This document shows, one piece after another, positions 37,601 to 43,455 of a stretch of 43,455 bases of DNA. The stretch comes from Verrucomicrobiales bacterium (GTDB lineage Bacteria; Verrucomicrobiota; Verrucomicrobiia; Limisphaerales; CANJXF01). Within the stretch, counting starts at the first letter, position 1, and each line of letters opens with the position of its first letter. The position numbers were made by a program, and so were the translations under genes. The notes below the pieces were generated by a model. The model had not been told where the DNA came from, did no database searches, and worked only from the letters and a program-made list of their open reading frames with translations. The stretch lies in assembly GCA_947478865.1 (NCBI GenBank), contig CANJXF010000036.1, positions 1 through 43,455 of the forward strand, in the 5' to 3' direction.

Positions 37601-37878
37601 CTGGACACGTAGAGCGTGCCATCCACGGACGCCGAGACGAACACCGGATAATTGACGGCCGGTGGCGTCGCAAAGATTGTGACCCCGAAGCCGTCCGGCG
37701 CCTTGACGTCCTTTAACAACGCGGCGGCTTTCTCGGGAACGACGGCAGGAAGCTTTGCTAATTCCTCCGGCGTGGGTTGACGGTCCGTGGCTGTGAATGT
37801 TGTTTCCGCGGCTGATAAAATGGTCGCAACGAGAAGCGCCGTTGTCGCGACAGGAAGTAGTCTCAAAAGAGGTGACAT
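34693..37878 (-). CDS. PVC-type membrane-bound dehydrogenase / HEAT-repeat / cytochrome c protein
   Basis: 1061 residues with signal peptide (LLPVATTALLVATILSAAE). The N-terminal ~400 residues are a beta-propeller of the planctomycete 'putative membrane-bound dehydrogenase' type: APDGFGVTIFATPPAVNYPV, DTNGDGQADEV, VFIDHNHDGVADE and HASNGLELGVDGWLYAAIGD. The middle (about 430-890) is alpha-helical HEAT/PBS-lyase-like repeats. The C-terminus has a single haem-binding site CNACH (C937, C940, H941) and a downstream KDGTEVDGFVV segment. Proteins of this build are abundant in the phylum and are thought to oxidise sugars in the periplasm. Substrate unknown; it lies amid secreted carbohydrate hydrolases. 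Confidence 0.9.
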   Translation of the reverse strand: MSPLLRLLPVATTALLVATILSAAETTFTATDRQPTPEELAKLPAVVPEKAAALLKDVKAPDGFGVTIFATPPAVNYPVFVSASVDGTLYVSSDGNGSLDRKPHMGRVLRVRDTNGDGQADEVKAFVPDVDSPRGLVWDHDRVYLLHPPDISVFIDHNHDGVADEKKTLVSGIGWTFKDRPADHASNGLELGVDGWLYAAIGDFGFMGAVGADGRKLQLRGGGVVRVRPDGTGLELWANGTRNILEAAVSPLLDIFARDNTNDGGGWDVRFHHFSGLTQHGYPRLFKNFPGEFVEPLADYGGGSGCGAAWIDEPGIPAAWNNAPLTADWGRDWIYHHGLKPKGATFTASQEEFIHLPRPTDLDVDGNSAIYASSWKGASFTWVGPDVGFIARVSPKNYQPEPMPDFGTLRNEQLVALLESSSSSRRLAAQRTLLRNEKVAGVQGAIRSLASNKLKPLPSRVAAVFLLKQKFAAQSHSFLANLISDPTIAPWAIRALADRREQLTNIPASRIAAALASTDPRTRREAALALEKIATPQQHKALIPLLADADPIVAHTAMQALIQLKSVSATVAVLDDSKASPDLRAGALRVLQSLHEPAVVSALLTRLDKESDPTRRAGLLTALCRLHFIEGEWKGDSWGTRPDTRGPFYQPEPWSETPKISDALQTALKKANSSEAVLIGRELSRHRIPAGDAMDLLIARATADASLIPAIAGQLAQAEEVPANAIPLLIRAARADESRDATRAQAVIALAKTASPDAWRAILFASPKVAGTQSENNLAETAKSAVKNASKIDQVHAVLEEVAAQLSGEQSELADQLLLKLASSKIGSPEPRDAARGALDAGWAVPKRRAQILRAAASSGNSSRAAQFVAALDDPDPAVAEAAKQAVARLRIDPEKIRASAAAQKIGGLTTDAALAAVENSKGDAIRGVQLFTQIGCNACHTVKADEPLKGPFLGTIATVYRRRQLAEAILLPNKTIAQGFVANHFEMKDGTEVDGFVVREAADAVTIRTITAQEQVVRVSDIAKREKQERSLMPEGLAAGLTVQDLASLLDYIEGLPKAK

Positions 37879-38012
37879 GTCCTAGGAGAGTAACGAGCGC
37901 GACGGCCAGAGTTCAAGCGCGCGCTGGATCAAAACCGCAACGAATGCAGTCCATCCGCCCGTCACACCCCGGCTGGAATGTGAACTTGAAGCTTCGGGAA
38001 TATGTCCCCGGA

Positions 38013-39278
38013 TCAACGAAACGCCGCCGTGATCTCGGCGATGGAAACGCCCAGCGCCGCGCGACTGATGGAGTCGAGCTGTTCCGGCGTGCCCTCGAAG
38101 TGCACGGTGGACTGGATGTGCGTGATGGATTGGCCGGGCGCCAACGGCAGCGAAGGCGAGGAGGATTCCAGTTCATAGAACGGGCCGAGCGGTTTTGCTC
38201 CTGGTTCGGGCGCGCCATCGTTGTAAGCATTGATCACGTCGCCGGCATACGGGTGTTCGTGGTCTTTCCACTGCGAGCGGACATACGGTTTGCGGGCGGC
38301 GTCCTCGGGTTGGTTGTAGTGGAGCACAGTCAGAATCCCTCGCGTCGCATCGTAGCTGCCGTAAACTCCCTTGGCGCGATTCGGCGGGATGCCAATCTTC
38401 GAACGGTATTGGCCGTCGCCCTTGAAAAACACGGTGTCATGCGCGACGCGCAGGCGGTCATTCTCAACCGCACCAAAGTAATCCGAGTTGACGGCGGGTT
38501 CGCCGCCCTTGGCCAGCGGGATGACAATGGTCACACCCGGGCCATGTTTGAGCATGCCGAGCAGCCAGATGGAGATTAGCCCTCCCTCTTCGGTCCACGG
38601 CTGAGGCCCTAGGTTGGCGACGGCGTTGCGGCTCTGATAACCGACGCTGCGAACCTGGCTCGGGATGGCCATCTTGAAGAGCTGGGCAATGGCATCCTTC
38701 TCCAGCACCTTCACTTCGCGTTCCAGGCGCAGGTTCAGTTTTGTCCCGGCTTTGTTGGTGAGGGTGCCCGATTTCTCGAAAACGATGCGGGAAGGCGACG
38801 ATGCCCTCACGGAAAAAGACTCGGTATCCATCAAGGCAGGCGTCTTCCAATCCTCGAAGGTGTAGGCCTTGACTCCGGGTGGAAAAAAGAGCGCGAACTG
38901 ACCGCCTTCAGGGCCAAACCAGATTCTCTCTTCGCCGCCGAAAACGTGGATGTGCTTTTCCAACCCAGTGCGTTGCGATTCCGGTTGGATGCCCTTTTTG
39001 GTCAGCTCGTAGTTGATCCATCCTTGGCTGAAGCCGGCGGACCCTCTCGTTGAAGAAGTCATCACGCGCCCCTCCCATTCGGGGACCACGGCAACTTCAG
39101 CGCCCGAGGAAGCGGCCTTGAGGACGTGGACCTTCACGTGTTGCCGGAGAAAGGCGATATCTTCGCCAAACGTGGCCGATCCAGCTTTGCCATTTGCCTC
39201 CGAATGCAGAGCTGGATTTTTGCAGGCGGCGAAGAGTATGGTGGTGGCGATGGCCACCGGAATGAGGTGCTTTGTCAT
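38013..39278 (-). CDS. lipoprotein, DUF6786-like (mutarotase-type fold suspected)
   Basis: 421 residues. A lipobox (LFAAC, Cys about residue 19) predicts a lipid-anchored protein. The body is all-beta with GGEERIWFGPEGGQFALFF, WEGRVMTSS and HEHPYAGDVINAYNDG, which recalls DUF6786-type proteins and the aldose-epimerase-like fold of carbohydrate-active proteins. No established reaction. It is flanked by the SGNH hydrolase (108 bp away) and the cytochrome protein, so it likely joins the same glycan-processing set. Confidence 0.7.
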   Translation of the reverse strand: MTKHLIPVAIATTILFAACKNPALHSEANGKAGSATFGEDIAFLRQHVKVHVLKAASSGAEVAVVPEWEGRVMTSSTRGSAGFSQGWINYELTKKGIQPESQRTGLEKHIHVFGGEERIWFGPEGGQFALFFPPGVKAYTFEDWKTPALMDTESFSVRASSPSRIVFEKSGTLTNKAGTKLNLRLEREVKVLEKDAIAQLFKMAIPSQVRSVGYQSRNAVANLGPQPWTEEGGLISIWLLGMLKHGPGVTIVIPLAKGGEPAVNSDYFGAVENDRLRVAHDTVFFKGDGQYRSKIGIPPNRAKGVYGSYDATRGILTVLHYNQPEDAARKPYVRSQWKDHEHPYAGDVINAYNDGAPEPGAKPLGPFYELESSSPSLPLAPGQSITHIQSTVHFEGTPEQLDSISRAALGVSIAEITAAFR

Positions 39279-39386
39279 GATTGATTCCTATTCTGTTATC
39301 CGAGTGCTCAGATAAATTCCAGTTTTAAGTTCACGTTCGATTTGGATCGCAGCTTTGACTTTCTGCAATGGTTTGAATTTTCCCGA

Positions 39387-40091
39387 TCAACGCTTTCCGC
39401 CCGCCAGATCCAACGCCTTGAGGATGGCGGGCGTGATCACCTTCTCGCAGCCCTCCGCGTTGGGATGAATGCCGTCTGGAACATACTTATCGAAGAGTTT
39501 GGCGTCTGCTCTGAGGATTTTTTCCCAGTTGGGGTAATGATCGATCAGCATCAGCTTCCGCTTTTTGGCCACGTCGCGATACATCTGGTAATAGGCGGTC
39601 ACCTCCGGGCGCCGCTGCAAGTGCACGCCGATGGGCGGGTTCATGGTCATCAGGATTATTTCGCAGCTGGAGTTCGTCTTCAGAATCCGTTCGATCATGT
39701 TCACGAGATGGGTGCGCGCCTGTTCGACGGAGGTCTGGTATTCGAGGTAGGCGTCGTTGATCGCAAATTCGATGAAGACGGCGTCGGGTTTCTTTTGCAG
39801 CACTCGCTCGTCGAGATGGTCGACGCCCCATTTCGACCACATGCCTCCCTCGCCGCTGTTGATCACGGTCGGCAAGCTGGCGAATTTCGATTTCAAGGCT
39901 TCCTGCAATTGGCCGACCCACGCGCCTCCGGCGGTCAGGCTGGTGCCGTAGGTGACAATGGTTTGAGGCTGGCCGGCCTTAAGGCGTGCAACCAGCTGGC
40001 TGGTCTTTCCAGCACAAACAATCGGGGTTAGAATGGCAACTGGCAGGATCAACCTCCAGAAGCAGCCGGTGAGTCTACGTGGGATTTTCAT
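39387..40091 (-). CDS. secreted SGNH/GDSL hydrolase
   Basis: 234 residues with an N-terminal signal segment (about 11-27). All four SGNH blocks are visible: nucleophile S51 in YGTSLT, G80/E81/G82 in NSGEGG, N112 in FAINDAY, and D206/H209 in PDGIHP. Such enzymes deacylate sugars or lipids (rhamnogalacturonan acetylesterase-like and related). It starts 27 bp after the stop of the sialate O-acetylesterase-like gene in the same direction, consistent with one transcript for deacetylation of a complex glycan. Confidence 0.92.
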   Translation of the reverse strand: MKIPRRLTGCFWRLILPVAILTPIVCAGKTSQLVARLKAGQPQTIVTYGTSLTAGGAWVGQLQEALKSKFASLPTVINSGEGGMWSKWGVDHLDERVLQKKPDAVFIEFAINDAYLEYQTSVEQARTHLVNMIERILKTNSSCEIILMTMNPPIGVHLQRRPEVTAYYQMYRDVAKKRKLMLIDHYPNWEKILRADAKLFDKYVPDGIHPNAEGCEKVITPAILKALDLAGGKR

Positions 40092-40118
40092 AAGATAGCT
40101 CAGGTGGATTTTGCAAAA

Positions 40119-42041
40119 TTACTTCAGGCCATAGTGTTCCCGCAGCGAGTTGAATAACGCCTCCAACTCCGCATCGCCCAGCGGCCGCGAGAAGATCAAG
40201 AAGCGGGCGATCTCGCCATCGAAGGATTCGCTGCCGGGGTGATTGATCGCGTCGCGTTCCTGGCCGATGGCCATTTTGGATGGATTGGCTTTAGGGTTCA
40301 CCTGGATTTCAGTAGCCGCCACCGGACTGGGGTGATTGACGAAAAGTTCCAGCTTCACCTTGTCCGTGCCGGCCGCTATGCGCCCGGCTAAGAGGTAGAA
40401 GCGGCCGGTTACAAGCTTTGGACCGAGCAGTTGCGGGTTGTTGGTGTCGAAACGTCCGAAGCTGAGGCCGTTGCGCGCGCCCCACCAGACCGTGTTGTCA
40501 TCGCTGACGTTGCCCCAGAGTCCCTCGAAATTGCCGCTGTTTTTGAGATTGCCGAAGAAGGAGTTCACATCCTTCAATCCGACGCGTTGCTCGTGTGCCG
40601 CGACCACAGCCACCCACGTGCAACCGCCGCCCTGCGTGAGGGAATCAAACGCATCTTCGTCCAGGCACACCAGCTCTTGTTGCAGGAAAACCAGTGCGCC
40701 ATGACCGTTGAGTTCCTGAACCGACTTGCGCAGGGTGGGGCGACCTGAACCCGCTTCCTGGCGGCCTTCGTCACGCTTCACAAAGTCGCGCGCGACAAAG
40801 CCAGCCACCTGGTTTTGCCAGAGCGAGACGCGATTGCCGCCTTCGATTGTGACCCCGCGATCTGCGTCGAGATCGAGGATAAGACCTTTTGCGGAGCTGC
40901 GAGCCAACGGTTGATCAAGCCACGGCGCCACTTTGGCTGTCCAACGCGCGGCGTGTTCGCGCAGTCCCGGACCGCTGAAGTGAACCCCTTTGCCGCCGGA
41001 ATCGCGCCATTCGCTTTTCAGTGCGTCGCTGTCCGGACCTTCCAGGGCAATGCCGTCTTTCCACAACGATGCCTGGGCCGATCGAATCTCGGGCGAGCTT
41101 TCATCGCCGGGAATGTGATAGCTGACTTGCGCCACAAACCAGGGTGCATCCCAACCAATCTCACGCTGCGAATCGCGGATGATTTGCTCCAGATATTCGC
41201 GGTAAAGTTTTCCTGGCAGCGTGCGCGCGGGGTCCGCCTGGTTCGCATCGCTCTCGCCCTGATGCCAGAGCACCGCGCGGAAACCGTGCGATCCCATCTG
41301 CTTCATGCGCGCGACGAACAGGTCGTAAGCCTCGCCTTTGCTCTCCCATTCACCTGAAGGAAGCTGCTGCACGCGCCCGGTAAGCGTTGGCGGGTTTGGA
41401 AACCGTGCTCCTTTCGGCAGCCATTCGCGCACGCTGGTGGCGCCGATCCCGCAGGCGATGAAGCCTATCGGCACATGGAAGCGCTGCGCCATCGCGTCGC
41501 CAAAGGGCGGCAGGAAACTTCCGCCGCCACCGCTCGCACCGGGTTGGGGATCGTTGGAAAGTTGCCAGTGTTTGCCATTGAAGGTCGCGACTTTGCCGGT
41601 CTTGGTGCTCTGCTTTTCGTCGCCGTGATTGGCTGAGTTCGATTGCCCCGCGATGACGAACACTTCACCCACACCGACATGTTCGACGGCCGCTTCAGCG
41701 AGAACCTTTTCTCCGTTCCTGGCCCGCACTTCCAGGCGATACCAACCGCCCGCCGGCAACTCCATCGTCGCCTGAAACGTTGCCTGCTGGAATGACGGAG
41801 CCAGTTTCTGCCATTCGCCGTTCCTGCCATCGGCAATGATTCGCAACTCCAGCGTGCTTGATTTGAGGTCGGCGTCACCGAGGGCGCCGGCAATGACAAT
41901 GCTCCCGTTGTCCTTCGTCTTTCGTTGAACGACCTGGTAATCCAGGGGCGAGGAAAGCGTGAGTTCGGCGGCGTGAGAAGCCAGCGCCGAAAAGCCAAGG
42001 AAGAAGGTCAGAATGATTTTTTTAAGTCGGTCGCTTCGCAT
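40119..42041 (-). CDS. sialate O-acetylesterase-like protein with LamG-type C-terminal domain
   Basis: 640 residues, signal peptide (KIILTFFLGFSALASHA). A Fn3/Ig-like N-terminal unit (about 27-125) precedes an SGNH-type sialate O-acetylesterase domain with S134 in IAGQSNSANHG, CGIGATSVREWLP and RAVLWHQGESDA. A concanavalin-like/LamG C-terminal domain (about 400-640, ending ELEALFNSLREHYGLK) may bind carbohydrate. The expected reaction is release of O-acetyl groups from sialic acid or other acetylated sugars. It heads the run of minus-strand genes that follow. Confidence 0.9.
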   Translation of the reverse strand: MRSDRLKKIILTFFLGFSALASHAAELTLSSPLDYQVVQRKTKDNGSIVIAGALGDADLKSSTLELRIIADGRNGEWQKLAPSFQQATFQATMELPAGGWYRLEVRARNGEKVLAEAAVEHVGVGEVFVIAGQSNSANHGDEKQSTKTGKVATFNGKHWQLSNDPQPGASGGGGSFLPPFGDAMAQRFHVPIGFIACGIGATSVREWLPKGARFPNPPTLTGRVQQLPSGEWESKGEAYDLFVARMKQMGSHGFRAVLWHQGESDANQADPARTLPGKLYREYLEQIIRDSQREIGWDAPWFVAQVSYHIPGDESSPEIRSAQASLWKDGIALEGPDSDALKSEWRDSGGKGVHFSGPGLREHAARWTAKVAPWLDQPLARSSAKGLILDLDADRGVTIEGGNRVSLWQNQVAGFVARDFVKRDEGRQEAGSGRPTLRKSVQELNGHGALVFLQQELVCLDEDAFDSLTQGGGCTWVAVVAAHEQRVGLKDVNSFFGNLKNSGNFEGLWGNVSDDNTVWWGARNGLSFGRFDTNNPQLLGPKLVTGRFYLLAGRIAAGTDKVKLELFVNHPSPVAATEIQVNPKANPSKMAIGQERDAINHPGSESFDGEIARFLIFSRPLGDAELEALFNSLREHYGLK

Positions 42042-42289
42042 CGTCTTATGATTGTGCCCAAGGAGGCTAGCTTGGACAACGCTCGTTTACGGCGGAAAAA
42101 TAATTGGTTCGGTTTGCCATTCCGGCGGGTTTGCGAGCAGCCGTGCGGCGAAGCCGTGCCGCTCCATCGTGATCGGCGCGGATCATCGCCAGGCCGGCTT
42201 GGCTAGGGCTGCTGTTCATGAGAAACAGAAACCGAAGGCTTCCGGCTGTTCACTGAAGCCGGGCGCCCGAGTGCAGGTCACGGGCTGAC
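42042..42289. other. spacer between rhamnosidase and sialate O-acetylesterase-like genes
   Basis: About 250 bases. A plus-strand open frame (42052-42288) runs through it but has no recognised family and no ribosome binding site. No terminator hairpin with a T run is visible. It should contain the promoter of the esterase gene to its left. Confidence 0.35.
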
Positions 42290-43310
42290 TCACAAGCCGT
42301 CATCCGTCACTCGGAAGCTGTAAGTGCCCGAGCCAACTGCCACGTCAACCCGATCACGATTTGCGCTGGCTCCAGAGATGCCCGCAACCCCGTTGATGTA
42401 GGTTCCGTTTGACCATACCTTCGCGCCACTTTCCTTGATCGTGGACGAGCCGGTGCCGGGCAAGCTCACCGTTGCCGAAGTATTGGCGGGAATGGTCACG
42501 TCCACCACCAAAGCCCCGACGCTCTTTTCCCATCGCACGGCAATGGTTCCGTGAATGCTGTCGTAGGAAACCTTGGCCCAGGTCAGTCCCGCCCCGATAT
42601 ACGGTTTGATGACGATGTTTTTGAATCCTTCGCCCTGCTGGCCGATGCCCCCGACATAGTGGAAGAGCCACTCGCCGACCGAGGCCATCAGATCGGGCAT
42701 GCTAAACGAGTTCATGGCGGGATTCTGAAAGCCCCTGTCCGGCGTCCAGCCGTCCCACCGCTCCCAGGCGGTGGTGGCGCCGAGTTTGACCGGGTAGAGC
42801 CACGAAGGATAGGTATCCACCAATAACAGATTGTAGGCCACGTCGTTGCGTCCGTATTCGCTCAGGACGGGCAGCAAGGCCCGGGAACCATGAAATCCAG
42901 TGGTCAAGTGTCCAGGTGGCACTATGGGGGTTTTCCCCAGCGCATCGGGAAGGGTCTGCTGATGGCTCTTGCTCAGGATGTCATTGGCCAGATTGGAGAC
43001 GGCCATGGATATCTTGTTGGTCGGGATAAATCCGTAATACAAAGCCAGGGCATATTCCATCTGGCTATCATCGCGAACGACGCCCTGAGATGACACATAG
43101 GCTTGGTCAAATGCCGTCTGCATGTTTGCGAACAAGGTGCGATACGCTGCGGCGTCAGCCGTCCTCCCGATGGCCTCCGCCATCTCCGCCATCATTTTCA
43201 CCGAGGCTCCGTTCAACAGCGTGTTGAAGATGTCGGCGTTACCTTCCCGGTTTTGGGTGATGGACAACCGGGCGAGAGATGGGCGGGAATGGTGATGGTG
43301 AAAGCCTCTA
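42290..43310 (-). pseudogene. alpha-L-rhamnosidase (GH78) C-terminal half, cut by IS5-type element
   Basis: About 325 residues clear from 43267 downward: IVPPGHLTTGFHGSRALLPV, YPVKLGATTAWERWDGW and ASVGEWLFHYVGGIGQQ are hallmarks of the GH78 six-hairpin catalytic domain, followed by the C-terminal beta-sandwich (GLTWAKVSYDSIHGTIAVRW). Full GH78 proteins are usually 700-1000 residues. The N-terminal half is missing because an IS5-type end begins at about 43310. Between 43267 and 43310 the most protein-like reading is in another frame (EAFTITIPAHLSP), so a small deletion may add to the damage. It would have removed rhamnose from plant or bacterial polysaccharides. Confidence 0.85.
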
Positions 43311-43455
43311 GAGCCTGTATTTAACTTTTGTGGAAGAGATTTGCGAGCATGAGTGTGACAAAAGCCAGCCAGTGATAGCCGGCCAAGGTGGCAGGAAGTC
43401 GTTCATAATCTCGAGCTAATCGGCGGAAGCGGGCGGCCCAGGCAAAAGAGCGTTC
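43308..43455 (-). mobile_element. IS5-type insertion sequence, 3' end (runs off right edge)
   Basis: The element's end is placed at 43308-43320: the target-like CTAG (43308-43311) followed by AGCCTGTATTTAAC, directly after rhamnosidase sequence and directly before the transposase stop. CTAG targets are typical of IS5-group elements. Only one end is in the window, so the target duplication and inverted repeats cannot be confirmed. Confidence 0.7.
43321..43455 (-). CDS. IS5-family transposase, C-terminal 44 residues (partial)
   Basis: Reads [20 protein letters not shown] then [20 protein letters not shown] and a TAA stop. The Glu-Arg-Ser-Phe-Ala-Trp followed by [10 protein letters not shown] is the conserved C-terminal signature (last DDE Glu region) of IS5-type DDE transposases. 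The rest lies beyond the window. Confidence 0.88.
   Translation of the reverse strand, partial: ERSFAWAARFRRLARDYERLPATLAGYHWLAFVTLMLANLFHKS

Noticed and set aside
42052-42288. 78-codon frame in the spacer right of the sialate esterase-like gene
   Set aside because: No ribosome binding site, no family similarity and low-complexity composition; recorded as spacer.
1-43455. CRISPR arrays, rRNA, riboswitches
   Set aside because: No regularly spaced repeats, no rRNA-like sequence and no recognisable aptamer were seen on either strand.

Overview
The window looks like chromosomal DNA from a Verrucomicrobiota bacterium (or a close relative in the Planctomycetota-Verrucomicrobiota-Chlamydiota group). 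The evidence is the gene families present: a paired DUF1549/DUF1553 cytochrome protein and DUF1501 protein (18916-23864), a second planctomycete-type PQQ-like/HEAT/cytochrome c protein (34693-37878), an H-X9-DG prepilin-like relic, P-domain/MBG-repeat surface proteins, and a long run of secreted carbohydrate-active hydrolases. Naming the phylum is inference; no rRNA gene is present.

Layout. 1-30 is the 3' end of a tRNA, most likely tRNA-Gly. 515-5518 is an accessory, island-like block. It holds a small coiled-coil protein and the C-terminal stub of a DUF3987 protein on the minus strand. These butt directly against an N-terminally truncated PglZ, an intact BrxL-like AAA+ protein with an unusual PLD-like (MIT_C-type) C-terminal domain, and a class III nucleotidyl cyclase-like protein. 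This is the tail end of a type 1 BREX phage-defence locus whose upstream genes (brxA, brxB, brxC, pglX and half of pglZ) are absent. 5591-10036 holds two tandem paralogous secreted P-domain/MBG/Ig-like proteins; the first has lost its signal peptide at the island border. 10386-12924 holds a small membrane protein, a YceI-like protein and a fucose isomerase-like enzyme, closed by a strong terminator.

13029-18901 is the conserved peptide-ligase/transglutaminase cassette: a DUF2126 C-terminal half (5' truncated), a circularly permuted ATP-grasp/alpha-E protein, a transglutaminase and a zinc-ribbon metallopeptidase. All are tightly packed and probably act on one peptide product. 18916-23864 (minus) is the DUF1553-DUF1501 pair. 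24134-28004 (plus) is a three-gene catabolic operon: a glutamine-synthetase-like ligase, an Fe-dependent alcohol dehydrogenase and an aldehyde dehydrogenase.

28005-31800 is a gene graveyard. Between two inverted copies of a ~200 bp intergenic repeat lie the start of a third P-domain protein fused out of frame to a glycosyltransferase tail, an intact PIG-L deacetylase, a frameshifted prepilin relic and an intact esterase; a DUF1549 relic lies just outside. 31819-43310 (minus) is a set of secreted or membrane proteins for carbohydrate and ester breakdown (toroid-like protein, ceramidase-like membrane protein, cytochrome/HEAT protein, lipoprotein, SGNH hydrolase, sialate O-acetylesterase-like protein, alpha-L-rhamnosidase). 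The rhamnosidase is cut by an IS5-type element that runs off the right edge.

The recurring theme is broken genes at sharp junctions (about 1225, 5588, 13030, 28877, 43310). They fit a rearrangement-prone accessory region, but assembly chimerism cannot be excluded from sequence alone.
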